Positions 1 to 10,657 of a DNA stretch of 64,000 nucleotides are shown one piece after another. A program made the position numbers and the translations under genes. Location of the stretch: contig NW_019174018.1 of assembly GCF_001642475.1 (NCBI RefSeq), positions 1 to 64,000 on the forward strand, given 5' to 3'. The stretch comes from Fonsecaea monophora. Taxonomy: Eukaryota > Ascomycota > Eurotiomycetes > Chaetothyriales > Herpotrichiellaceae. Position 1 is the first letter of the stretch. Each line of letters starts with the position of its first letter. A model generated the notes under the pieces. It did not search any database. It was not told the DNA's origin and was given only the letters and a program-made list of their open reading frames with translations.

Positions 1-434
1 GATCCAGGAGAGTCACGTTATCTGTCTTTTCGCTAGCCAATAGATAAGCGCCGATAAGAGTAACCAATCAGAAGCGTGGCTGTTCGTTCAGTTTTGCCGG
101 TAATACCAGCTCAGCTAAAGCTTCGCTGGATAACCATTCCACTTTCCATTTCCGCCTCGTCGCCGCCGCCACTCTTTAACTAACTCAACTTCCATCAACA
201 ACAACATCAAATTGATCATCAACAGCCTCATTTCATCGTTCTGTAGCATAGAATCCATCTGTGAACAACCCTAATCAAAAACGCGTAGTTGATCGCTTCG
301 CTGGCCTCTTGAGGAGTGCCTGAAGGGTTTACGCCTCACAGTCTATTTTATTGTACCTCGCACATACATACACGTATATATGTCTCCTTTTCCCACGTCT
401 TCGGCCTCGATATTATCAGGAACCACATATACAA

Positions 435-474
<40 letters not shown>

Positions 475-499
475 CGAGATGGAGAGCAAGCGCAGACAA
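1..499 (+). promoter_or_regulatory. Promoter-like stretch without a coding region, ending in a CA repeat
   Basis: Positions 1-110 hold two CCAAT boxes (near 37 and 65) and GATA motifs. A CT-rich tract (about 140-180) and a CAA-rich leader-like tract (about 190-230) follow on the plus strand. No convincing reading frame follows. It points toward the 3' end of the S28 peptidase gene on the opposite strand. It could be the start of a non-coding or antisense transcript, or part of the promoter of a gene left of the window. Confidence 0.3.
437..471. repeat. (AC)n microsatellite
   Basis: About 17 uninterrupted AC units, just 3' of the S28 peptidase stop codon. The repeat keeps several frames open and creates spurious Thr/His-rich reading frames. 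Confidence 0.95.
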
Positions 500-2547
500 T
501 TACAATCCACGCGTGGCATTCCATTCTTTCAACCACGCCATGACAGTCTCGATTTCCGTGGCCTTGGCCCGTTTCACCGCCGGGGGCATCTTCACTGTGG
601 TCTCGTTGGGGAACAGGCCTGGGAAATCCCACTCGTGAAAGGCACCCTCGATGACGAGTTCGGGGGCGTTCGTGTCGGTTGACAACGCCTCATCGTCACC
701 ATCATCATTACTGCCATCATAATTATCACCACCACCACCGGTGTAGCTATCGTTGTTGACGCCGCGCAGCCGGGGATTCGGGTCGCCGTTCTCCAGAAAC
801 TCGGCCAGCGGGCCCAGACCGCGGTAGTAGTCCAGCTCACCGGTGGAGAGGGTTAGGCGCGGGTACGACAGGTTGACGCCGCCGTAGCGGTTCAGCCGGT
901 CGAGCCGCGGTTCGTCGCGCGTGGTGTTGTACGTCCTCTGGCACCTGTCGAGGAAGTACGCGGGCGACAGGGTCCGCGAGACCAGGGGCAGCGCGTGTGG
1001 ACGGCCCGCGGCGCCGGGCGTGTAGCCGGTCGCGAAGCCGCCGGTCTCGGTGCAGACGAGCCAGCTGAACGGGGAGGGGCGGTTGAGCGAGAGACACTCG
1101 TGCACGGCTCTGCCGGAGCAGTAGGTCTGGGTTTTGCGGATGTGCGAAAAGAGGTTGAGCAGCGGGTGGTACAGGGACGACGAGGGGTCTGGAGTGGCCG
1201 TCTCGTTGGCGTAAGTGAGAAGAGAACGCGCGATCGCACGTAGGGCTTCTGTGGTATGGTATCGCGAAGTCGCAGACGTCAAGACGTCACAGTAGGAACC
1301 CGGACCTATATCACAGCGGAGGGCGACACCGAGCGCGGGAAAGAGATTAGCTTGTTGTTTCTGTGGTTCGGTCCGCTCATTCGTGTTTGCGAGAAGGACG
1401 ACCTACCATCAAAAGAGGCAGTGGCTCTATGCCACGCTCGATTCCACGCCGAAAAGGGACTGGTCAGCAGAAACGCGAGGTCGGGATATGTCGAGGAGTC
1501 GGAGACGTTGAAGGCGGCCTTGAGTTGAGACAAGGCTGTTTCGTTGCCGCTTTCGTAGACGTTGTCCATCAGATTGGTGAGTTGTTGTTGAACCTCGACG
1601 CATTTCGGCGGAGCGTGGCGTCGTATGAGGTCGAAAAACTGCCAGTGGTCGAGAATTCCAGTGGTGATTCCCGAGGATGACAGTCCGCCCCAGAAGAGGT
1701 CGGGGTATTGGATTCGAGTAAACGCGGATACGACACCGCCGTATGAGCCGCCGAGGATGATCCAAGGAGTGCCTGGCGCTGTGAGGTCCCTGTCTTCCAA
1801 GCCGGAGAACGTGGCTCTCTGAGCAAAGTATGCGAGGTCCGCTAAGGCTTGTTCCGTGCTGTGGAAGCGAAGAGTTTCCCGGGTCCACCGATGGTCCGGG
1901 ACAATGTCATAGCCTCCGGGGTAGTATCTGTATCCAGGATCAGAACCAAGCTGTCTTATTGGTCTTGCTCCAAAAAGGGGGATCATGTATACCTCTGACC
2001 CCAGAGGACAGCGACACCACCAGTAGCGTTGGCCAAGTCATGGAGTATTCCCTTCTGTAGCCATTCGAGGTCATAGCCGGGATTGTCTTCACCGATTGCA
2101 TGGATAATCACCGGACCTCCTTCAATGTAGTTACTGATATCGACCCAGTAATGCTGTTGGAAAGTGGAGTTCGTATGGGGTTCATAGCGGGATATGTTGT
2201 GGAAATGGTCGACGGGCATGGTAAAATTCTGTGTCCTGCTCCTGGAATCAGGTCGATATATCTGGAGCATAGAAGCCGTACTAAAGAGAAAGAGTGCTTT
2301 GAATGATGCTCACGGGTATCTGGCGAGAAGCTCTCTGCCATGGGACGGGCGCCCAACAACAGGCGGTAATTTGTTCGGAAATATCCTGCCAGAAGTATGA
2401 GGCCTCGTACTTTTGTATCAAGGATCAGTGTCCACAGACGTACCATCGTGCGATTCCTTCTAGGAGGGCGATCAGGAACACCAGATTTACTGCTACTCTG
2501 CAGAATAGTCCATTGGGAATCTTGATAGCAGTCTTGGACATCATCAT
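500..2547 (-). CDS. S28 family serine peptidase (prolyl carboxypeptidase-like)
   Basis: Secreted or membrane-anchored serine exopeptidase of family S28, expected to cleave Pro-Xaa bonds. I model four exons: 2547-2444, 2280-1993, 1927-1407 and 1248-500 (553 aa). Donors are GTACGT, GTATAC and GTAGGT and all phases close. Exon 1 supplies MMMSK followed by a hydrophobic stretch (about residues 17-33), a signal peptide or anchor. The family landmark FTMPVDHF lies near residue 54. The nucleophile sits in GGSYGG (Ser about 192), the acid in STGELDYY (Asp about 444) and the histidine in EGAFHEWD (about 509). A Gly/Asp-rich insert separates Asp from His. The Trp usual after the catalytic Asp is Tyr here. 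Several N-glycosylation sites fit secretion. The start is my choice: it is the only upstream ATG giving a hydrophobic leader and the right phase. Confidence 0.85.
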
Positions 2548-3297
2548 TAAACTTCCACCGTCCGTATGTAGCAAACGGTAACTTGGAATCAAGGTTTCTG
2601 GACTCTTCGTCCTCGTCACTCTCACAGCCCGCGGCCTCTAAGATGCAGGGCTGGAGGGTGGCAGCTGCGCCATCAGCGACGACCAGGGTGTCGAGATTCG
2701 ATCTTGAAGTGGGCAAGAAACACAGCCTCATTGTAATTTAACTCCCTTGAGACAGAGTGGGAGGGTGGATCTTCACTGGCTTCCGATGTTTAGGCATTAA
2801 ACCGACAGCCTTGCACATTCGGCTTCACCACCAATCACACCAGAAAGACGCGCGTCCTCGTATATACATGTGGACAGACGGGCCTATAAAGGCGGCTTCC
2901 TGCATCACAGAGGTGTCCTCAAGATTCCAGCTCTCCCATTGCAGCACACTTCGAAAGTTTTTAGTCTCGAGCCATATATACACGGAAGAACCGTGATGGC
3001 CGACATGTAAGTTGCCCGGAGTGGTGCTGGCGAAGCAAGCAGAAATTAGGGCGAGAAGAGGTATTCTGGACTCGTCTCATAGCCGTGACCGCCCTTTTTC
3101 TGATTCCTAGTGCTAGGATAAACGCTTTTGCGTGTCTGACGGCCAAAAGCATTCGACGGAGACAACTTGGCCCCTGGATCGTATATCTCGCGCAATGAGT
3201 TGGTTCACAGATTTGTTTCTCGCAAATGCGTCAACCTATCCCATTTCCACGCCGACACCAACCATGGTGATCGGGCTTGTCCCCAAGGACATACCGT
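2548..3297. other. Intergenic, nothing coding recognised
   Basis: This is the upstream region of the S28 peptidase gene and the 3' flank of the methyltransferase gene. Short frames here match no family I know. An ATG-initiated frame that overlaps peptidase exon 1 out of frame reaches up to 2731. Confidence 0.5.
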
Positions 3298-4381
3298 CTA
3301 TCCCGGTGGGCCCGGCTTCCGCCCATACACGTTGTAGCTGGGTTCGTTTGTGTCAGCCATCAAAGTCGCACAGACTCCCGACATTGAGATCACTTACAAT
3401 TGCACATACGTGTGGATGTTTCGATCCAGAATCTCCTTCCTCGTTCGGGCTAGCATCACCTGAAGCTCTGCTGGATCCATTCCGAGCAGCGCGATAGCAC
3501 CTCTCTCAAAGCCAGCCTGCGCGTACTGAAAGAAGTTGTGGACCTCGAGCGCCCCAATCGTTTTCAGCCTTCGATCTTTCGGCCACCGATTTGTCGGAAT
3601 TTTGAAGATGGTCTGCTGCACGTCTTCAAAGCCACAGTCCAGTAATTGCTGCTTCCACAATTTACAGGCATAACCGTCGATACCCATTGCTTGTGCAATC
3701 TTGAAGAAGAGCTTGCCCATTTCAGTGTAGTTCGAATCCGCTGGACAGCTGTCATCGTCACAGCCGACCTCGGGGACTGTGATAGCAAGTTCGAAATACC
3801 CGCCCGGCTTGAGGTGTTCATATGCCTGCGATATAAGGGTAGGCCAGTCTCTGATGGAGAAAAGGAACTCCCGGGCATGGATCAGGTCAAACGTGTTCCT
3901 GGGAAATTCCCAGTCCGTCTCGACGTCCAGAATCTCGAAGTGACAGTTTGGTGGCACCCAGTTGGACTGCACGGCCGCAATATCAACGCCAACAACCCTT
4001 GCCGTAGGATACCTGTCGGCAGTCTCGATAGCCCAGATCCCGCTCCCCGTACCCAAATCCAAGATGTTCTGGGGTTCTGGGTCGATGGGAGCCAGGTGGA
4101 GCCGTCCTTCATAAAGAAGGAAGAACTTGTAATGCTGGAGGTCATTTCGGTTCTGTTCTTCATCGTCGATTGGCAGACCGTAGAAATGTCTCCCATAAGA
4201 CGCCCATCGTCGGCCATACTCTTCAATGCCGTCGCGGATCTCGGTTGCTATACTACTCTCGGGGTCAGCATCTCAAACCTATAAGCATACAAAGAGACTA
4301 TCACCTTGTCACATAGCTGGTGTTTGCGGACGTGCTATCATAGCCTTCGTCGACAAAGTCGTTGTTTTGGTCAGGCTCCAT
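3298..4381 (-). CDS. LaeA-like SAM-dependent methyltransferase
   Basis: Class I methyltransferase of the large fungal LaeA-like family. Members include the global regulator LaeA and pathway-embedded paralogues, and substrates are mostly unknown. Exons are 4381-4313, 4257-3398 and 3337-3298 (322 aa). The N-terminus is acidic and Ser/Thr-rich (MEPDQNNDFVDEGYDS), as in LaeA relatives. SAM motif I LDLGTGSGIWAIE is near residue 90, followed by VVGVDIAAVQ and WVPPNCHFEILDVE, a family signature. The last exon of 13 codons restores the conserved ending QFYNVYGRKP, which is lost if the GTAAGT donor at 3397 is ignored. The first intron is less certain, because alternative acceptors exist a few bases away. 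It shares an upstream region with the O-methyltransferase gene on the other strand. It is probably a paralogue rather than LaeA itself. Confidence 0.88.
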
Positions 4382-5145
4382 GAGGCAAGTTTGAGGTCAA
4401 ATGGGAGAGGTTGCGTGTCAGGAGGGCGAAGCTCCAGAATGAGAAGCTGTGCAAGCGGGGATAAGACATGGTGATGAAGGAGGGATGGAGGCGGGTACTG
4501 CGCTTCTTTTTGAAAGGGATACCTGGTAGGCAAGAGTAAGCTTCATGCGTGGTTGATGGGGTCTTCCTTTCCACATCGCGCTGCCTGTTGACTGACTGGT
4601 TCAAGGTACCCCGGCGGGTGAGCACAACAGGCGAACAGGCGAACATGCGTGTAGGGTCGGCATTAGCGAGCCCACAAGGTGAGCCCACTCGTACAAGGGT
4701 CTCTTCTTCCACGTGTTGTAGTAGCCAGATGGATTTTGTTGTGTGGGGTTTCGGCGGCTAAACGGTCAAGGACGAGCTCGTGTGAGGTTGCAGTTTGTAG
4801 TTCTCCGCAGTCCAGGCCATTCTTATCAGCCACCAATATGAACCAACAAACGAACACCTGCGACACATCCTGACATCCAAGCGAAAAATCTAACTCCCTT
4901 GTTACTAGGCCACTGCAACATGAAGCCTACGAGTTCGGCGTCTGGCCCGCGATGGCCCCTGCTCACACCCATGCCAGACACTGGAGTGACTGGTTTGTGC
5001 CTCAACAACTGCGGAATCCAATTCCTGTCGATCCATCCCTTCCTCTACCCACCTGTTCCCTCGAGCCTTTGAGACAGCGCCCTTTTCACTGTCAAGGCAC
5101 CCTTGTGCTCTCTGTGCATCTCATGCTATAGAAGCTATACAGGGT
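4382..5145. promoter_or_regulatory. Shared divergent promoter of the two methyltransferase genes
   Basis: 764 bp between two start codons pointing apart. CT-rich tracts near 5030-5100 look like the leader of the O-methyltransferase transcript. No conserved site was identified with confidence. Confidence 0.5.
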
Positions 5146-6530
5146 TTGATGATGTCGCCCTCCCCAGAACAAGATCAAGCTGCTCAGCTGCAGGAGCTGA
5201 TACAGCAACTCACTGTAGCCGCCAATGCCTGTGACTATGCACCAGGCTCCCAGGGCTACATCTCCAGGACCAATGTCGCCGCCATCGCCAAGGACATTGT
5301 TCGTCTCGTGATGGCACCGTCGGATATGTCAATGCACCACTCGGTCAACGTCCGTGACGATTTGACCCCGGTTTCCGTGGACTGACAGATTGCTGACCAA
5401 TGGCAGATGCTGGAGATTGTTTGCATTCGAACCTTGATGGGCCTGGGCGTGTTCGAAAAGATCCCCGTGGATGGATCCATCTCTCTGGCCGAGTTGTCCA
5501 GGGTCACAGGCGTCCAGGACTCACTGCTAGGTACTGGCTCACGCCTTCTTTTTGCCAAAGCAAGACTGATGGGTGTATCTCGAAAGAACGACAACTTCGA
5601 CTCCTCGTTGGCACTAAATTCGTCGAGCAGACCCCTGAATATGAGTACGTGCACACAAAGTTCTCCCGAGCATACATCCAGGTGCCCGGGCCGGGAAACT
5701 TCTTCCAGTTCATCAACGATGAGTGCCTGGCCACATTGGTCCATTTTCACAGCTATGTGAAAGAACGAGCAGCCCAGGACGGCAAGCCTGTGCAAGAGCC
5801 TGATGATCCTCTCCGCAATCCATACACCCACCGCCACGGCATGGACGGACATCCTGTGTGGGAGATCATGGCACAGTTCCCCGATCGCCTGCGCGCGTTT
5901 CAACTGGGCTTCATGTCCCAAGAGGATTCCGTCCCGATCATCGGCTTTTACGACTACTCTGCGCTCTACGACCCAGAGCACGATGGGGACAGAGCCACGC
6001 TGGTCGACGTCGGTGGCGGCCAAGGCCAGTCTATCATCCAGATCCTCCAGGCCTTCCCGACCCTCCGCCCTGACCACATGGTTCTCCAAGATCTACCCGA
6101 ACCCATCGCCCAGGCCCAAAACTCCAAACTCCTCCCCGAGGGCGTTACCGCCATGGTCCACGACTTCTGGACACCGCAGCCTGTAAAAGGTGCCAAGGCG
6201 TACTTCCTTCGCCGCGTCGTGCACGACTACTCGGACGAAAACTGCGTCAAGATCCTCGCTCACCTGCGCGAGGCCATGGGCCCGGACAGCAAAGTCCTCA
6301 TTGCCGACATGGTCATGCCCAAGCGCGTGCACGAAGCCGACCTGCCCGCAGCCGCCATGGACAACACCGTCATGGTGATGGGTGGCAAGGAGCGGACCGC
6401 TGACGGATTCAACAAGATCCTGGAAGCCGCCGGGTTGAAGATGGTCAAGATCTGGCACAGTCGCGAGGGCGGCGCCACGGGCAACATCGTTGAGGCCATG
6501 TTACCTGCGGGGAATCCCCGAGGCTCATGA
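5146..6530 (+). CDS. O-methyltransferase, COMT type (methyltransferase family 2)
   Basis: Transfers a methyl group from SAM to a hydroxyl on a small aromatic or polyketide-like substrate. Exons are 5146-5349, 5407-5530 and 5587-6530 (423 aa), and the phases close at both introns (donors GTCCGT and GTACTG). The N-terminal dimerisation and winged-helix part (about 1-150) contains MLEIVCIRTLMGLGVF and VTGVQDSLLERQLRLLVGT across the second junction. The SAM site LVDVGGGQGQS is near residue 248. The catalytic His is in RRVVHDYSDENCVKIL (about 321). The terminal helix region with GGKERTADGF and NIVEAML is intact. It lies divergent from a LaeA-like methyltransferase, an arrangement common in specialised metabolism, though no core synthase is in the window. 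Confidence 0.9.
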
Positions 6531-7606
6531 GGTTACATAAGTGCCTGTGGTGGTGGTGTTGATTGAGTCGTCGGATCTAACGCCAACCCAGCGCTCTTTG
6601 AGCACAATATAGCACGGTAGCAAAAATATCCAAGTGTTTCCACCACTGCCACCACTACACAATGTAGCCATTTCACACTCAATTTCTATGAGAATTTAAT
6701 ACAATTTGTAGGATGTCTAGCTTAGGTATCATAGAACTAGTTCCGCGAAAAGAAAAAAAAAAGGCGACTAGTATCGCGTATACCAGCCCTCTGCGGCGAT
6801 CACAGCGTTGATCCTGGTTTGATCCTGGTATCCATCGACTTGACAACCGCCTTGATCTTTCCAGGGCTAATCGTGGCCCACGCCCTAGTTATTGCGCTTT
6901 GTAAATCCTTCTCCGAGGGCCTCGCTATCTCCAGCAGTATTCCTGAGGTCAGGATCGATCTCTTTGGCGAGGCGTTTCAGCTCACCGGTGTTTCTTGATG
7001 GGGTTTAAATCTGGCGAATGTGGCGGCCAAGCCATGACCTTTATCCCATGGTTATCCAGCCATTTCTGGACCTCATTGGCCTTGTGAATAGGGGCGTTGT
7101 CCTGCATGAAGATCCTGCCTGGTTCCTAACAGGTGATCCGATGGTAAAGTGGTTGTGGCTACGGGTCCTAATGCGCGGAAGATTGGTGGGGTGGACGGAT
7201 GTTGTTGCTACCGTGCTGTACTAAGGACTGGAATCGGCGACCACTGGAATCATGTACGTATCGAATGTGTCAGGAGCGAACCGGATCGAATGGTAGCAGT
7301 CCCCGACGGCGATGAGGAGTGTGTCGTTGACAACTTCCGGAAGGAGACTTGTATACATGCTCCAGCTATAACAGCACGTCTCGCGGTTACGCAAGACGTC
7401 TTGCTCGGAACAAAGACGACGAGAACACTAGTAGATGCGAGACAGACGTCTCCAGGAAAAACCAGGTTTGATGAACTTCATGATATTGTCTACCACCTGT
7501 CTCCACCACAGGTGGGTGTCGTTGAGGCGACACTCCCCCTTGGACGCCAATAGAAAAGAAGCCACAAGAGCCGCTCCCGCCATGCCCATTGTATTAGTCT
7601 TACATT
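6531..7606. other. Intergenic region holding a transposon relic
   Basis: Between the O-methyltransferase and the zinc-binding protein. Apart from the Tc1/mariner tail at about 6770-7125, I recognise nothing. 7130-7430 may be more of the same element but shows no family motif. Near 6752 there is a short A tract. Confidence 0.5.
6770..7125 (-). mobile_element. Degenerate Tc1/mariner transposase, C-terminal part only
   Basis: Reading the minus strand gives FMQDNAPIHKANEV, then KVMAWPPHSPDLNPI, the DDE core of a Tc1-type transposase. Further on come AITRAWATISPGKIKAVV and AVIAAEGWYTRY followed by TAG, the normal C-terminus. Spacing from Asp (QDNAP) to the residue after NPI is 34, as in DD34E elements, but that catalytic Glu is Lys here. 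At least two frameshifts break the frame, one caused by an 11-bp tandem duplication near 6808-6829. The N-terminal part and terminal repeats were not found. The element is dead. Confidence 0.85.
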
Positions 7607-8936
7607 TCATCTTTCCTTCTTGTTGGCCTTGCTCGGCCTCTTGCGAGCGGGCCCCTCTCCAGCACCGCCGCCAGCCCCCGCCTTGAGCTTGAGCTTGATT
7701 TGCGGCTCAGAGCTCGCGTCTCTTGCCGCCTTGGTTGGCGTCGCTTGGGTCGTGTCGCCGTTGACCTCCTTCAACGGGCTTCCGCCCACCTTGCCGTCGT
7801 CAACATTGTTGACTTCCTTCAACTTGCTCGGAGGAGCCTTCTTGTCCCCCCTCTTTCCCTCCGCACCAGTCCTCTGCTTCTTGTTCTTGGTGCCTGGGCC
7901 CGTGCCCTTCTCGTCGTCCTCGGCCTTTCTCTTGACGCCGGCACCACCGCTTGGTTTCGGCGAGTTGGCCCTGCTGTCACGTGGAGTACCACCAATCTTC
8001 GCGTTTGCTTCACGGCCAGCCGCACGATCCTTCTTCAGGTAGCAACTTCCGTTGAGATGAGTGGCAAAGACATTGACGGATTTCCAGTGATCACCGAGAT
8101 GAGAGTCGCGATTTGGACATTTGGCAGCCGGATAGTCGATCTCCTTGAATTCAAACGACTCAGCGGGCATGGATGAAGATGGAGTCAGTGGATCTGAGTT
8201 TTCGGATGCAGCGGGTGAGGTTGGGTCATCCTTCTTCTTCTTGTTCTTGCCCTTTGCCTGACCCTTGACTTTGACTCCTTTTTTGCGTTGACCATGCACA
8301 TCATGTTTGTCGAGAACAATCATGGGTTCGGTCTTGCAGTACTGTTCAGTGGCATCTGGGACAGGACGCGCATTGTAACCAACACGAGGGTATAGCAAGC
8401 GGCGGAGACGACAATTCGGACATCTGATGTGTTTGACTGTCTTCATCGGATTGCCCTTGAGATGAACTTGACCGGACTTGAACACCGCAGCATCAGTTTC
8501 GACAGCTTCTTGTTCAGTATTGTCGGCATCGGCATCTTGAGAGTTCTTGTTTGTAAGTTTCTCAGCTCTCTGTTCGACTTCAAGGACGGCAGTCTGCATC
8601 CGAGCAATCTTTTCGTCTTGATGGATTTCAAGCAGAAGATCATGAAGGATACTTTCAATTGAATGCTCCAAGATATACGTGATCTGGAACTAGTCAGTGG
8701 AAGAAGCACGAGGCGGGCTTTCCTGGAACACTAACCGCCTGCTCTTGATCAGACGCAGTCAAGCTGACATTGGATGACTTGGATTGGGACGATTTCGTGG
8801 AAGCCATGTCAGCAGTGTCCTTGACTGGAGGTGGACAGTCAGCAGTGATTTCCTCATCTTCCATGAAGCGCTTCCACAGGTCGGGGTCGATGATGCTGTT
8901 AGGGAACAAGGACGTATATGGTCGTCTGGGAGCCAT
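7607..8936 (-). CDS. Conserved fungal nuclear zinc-binding protein (SAGA-factor-like, tentative)
   Basis: Two exons, 8936-8736 and 8683-7607 (425 aa), with donor GTTAGT and phase 0. A helical stretch around ITYILEHSIESILHDLLLEI and HQDEKIARM is followed by a probable zinc site CPNCRLRRLLYP with a later YC. A second site reads KCPNRDSHLG, ending in THLNGSC (His-x4-Cys). The C-terminal half is Lys/Pro-rich with several nuclear-localisation-like clusters (KRKAEDDEKG, KNKKQR, RKRPSKANKK). The layout recalls fungal proteins with Sgf11/Sgf73-like fingers in the SAGA co-activator, but in the second finger the expected second Cys is missing. The family assignment is memory-based and weak; the gene model is solid. 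Confidence 0.75.
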
Positions 8937-9844
8937 CTTGGACAAGCAAACACAAGGGAAGGAGCAAAGGCTGACCAGCAGCAGTTTGCAGTATGAAAGA
9001 CAGGGATAGAAGGAGAGATCTGTGCTTGTCTTCTCTTGTTCGTGTACACTCCGAGGGAGGAGGAAGAGGAGAGTGGTTTTAAAAGAAGAGGCATCGCAGC
9101 AGAAGCCTGATGCTCCATTGAAAACCACACAATAGCAAGAATAACACGATTCATAGTGCTGTACACTATTGTCCAGCAGTGTATTCACTTACTAGTATTG
9201 TGAACCGTGTGGATGACTTCTGTGCCAACGCACTCTGCCTATTCAGACACCTTCACACCCTGCCGCACCCTACAACCTCTTATTCATTCAATAGCACCCA
9301 TTAATGTTTTTCAGTGCCACTCGGTTTGTATTGTCTCGCTCAGGAAAGGTCGACGATGGCTGGCCAGGAAGCGCACGCACTGTGGGTAAGGACCTCGGGC
9401 ACGCTCGGGGAGGCTCGTGCGCGGCAAAGGCACACCTTTGGAGTCCGTAGGGGTTCGGAGACTAGATGGTGAAGACAAACTCGAGAAGTGTTCCAACAGG
9501 AGACGGGGTATGGCTATATTGGCCAGACGCGGACAGTGGTTCGAGGGTTCGCAACGGCTGCGAAAGCAAGCACCGATGATGCAGGACGCTGAAAATAAAA
9601 TGGCCAGGTTCTGGGGCTCTGCTTAGGGTTCTTGGGTTCGCTAAGATTACTCAATAAGCATCGATAACCTTGTTTTTAGCGCCGGTAACTACCGCCCCTG
9701 GCTTGTCGGTTCAGCGGGAGTTTTGGGTTGACACGTTGACTGCCCCCTGCACATCGCGCTATCGATTCTCGTAGCCACGGTCCTCGAGAGCAGTGTCCTA
9801 GCTTCAGAACGAGGTCTGGCTCCAAGGGAAAATGCTATCTGGAC
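8937..9844. promoter_or_regulatory. Divergent intergenic region
   Basis: Upstream of both the zinc-binding protein (-) and the Naa50-like gene (+). No supported coding region. Short frames at 8694-9188 on the minus strand run upstream of the first exon and lack family features. Confidence 0.5.
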
Positions 9845-10657
9845 ATGCCTCAAGCTAGCCTCCTCTCGTATTTCTCAAAACCGACGATTCCAACATCCAC
9901 CGTCCAGCCAGCTGCCAGAAAAGACAGTCTTCTGACGACCGAGCACGACACGTGTCTACCAGTCACCGAAAGCCGCGGTCTGGGTATCATCGAGGCAGCA
10001 CGAAAACAATCGGCTCAGCCAAAGGCCAATCCAGCTGTCACCACACCAAAATTTGAAGAAGATCAACCCCAAAGCAGGAGATATGATGCTAAGGACCGCA
10101 CAAGTGACCGTCTGCAGCAATTCAACGTTGTTTTAATTCCTCGCCTTCCGGAGGCTCTTATTGCTCCAGTCTCACCCCAACACCTTTCTGCAATCCGGCG
10201 CCTCACAGTTACGACCCTCCCTGTTCGGTACAGCGATGCTTTCTTTACCACAACAGTCACAGACACGGTTGTCAGCAATGTGTCTCGAGTCGTTCTGTAT
10301 GCGTCAGAACCTGTTGGCTGGATTCGCTGCCGCTTCGAGCCATGCTCGACGAATACTTCCCTCATGACTCAGTCTCACCCTCCACCTTCTCAGATTTATA
10401 TTCAGGCTCTAGCTCTGCTCTCGCCATACCGTGGTCTCGGCCTCGCAACGCTACTGCTGGACACTATCTTGTCATCGGCCAGTGCCCATGAAATGGACGC
10501 AGTGTGCATATATGCACACGTGTGGGAGAAGAACGAAGACGCGCTGGAGTGGTACGCCAGACGCGGCTTCAAACGAGTAATGCTTATTGAGCAGTATTAC
10601 AGAAAGCTGAGACCGAGCGGCGCTTGGATTGTTAGGAAAGAATTGCAGGGAGCCTGA
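9845..10657 (+). CDS. Naa50-like N-alpha-acetyltransferase with N-terminal PIP-box-like motif
   Basis: Single-exon GNAT protein of 270 aa. The C-terminal half (about 100-266) follows the Naa50/San pattern: PVRYSDAFF, then IYIQALALLSPYRGLGLATL with the acetyl-CoA loop RGLGLA (about 196-201), YAHVWEKNEDALEWYARRGF and EQYYRKLRPSGAWIV. Naa50 acetylates nascent N-termini starting with Met and, in animals and plants, supports sister-chromatid cohesion. Canonical Naa50 is about 170 residues, so this protein has roughly 95 extra N-terminal residues. That extension opens with QASLLSYF at residues 3-10, which fits the PCNA-binding consensus Q-x-x-[ILM]-x-x-[FY]-[FY]. No zinc finger of the Eco1 type is visible. 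Confidence 0.85.
   Translation: MPQASLLSYFSKPTIPTSTVQPAARKDSLLTTEHDTCLPVTESRGLGIIEAARKQSAQPKANPAVTTPKFEEDQPQSRRYDAKDRTSDRLQQFNVVLIPRLPEALIAPVSPQHLSAIRRLTVTTLPVRYSDAFFTTTVTDTVVSNVSRVVLYASEPVGWIRCRFEPCSTNTSLMTQSHPPPSQIYIQALALLSPYRGLGLATLLLDTILSSASAHEMDAVCIYAHVWEKNEDALEWYARRGFKRVMLIEQYYRKLRPSGAWIVRKELQGA

Noticed and set aside
2108..2731. 207-codon minus-strand frame as the N-terminus of the S28 peptidase
   Set aside because: It runs out of phase with the peptidase exons. A spliced exon from ATG 2547 gives a hydrophobic leader and closes the phase, so the long frame is a shadow.
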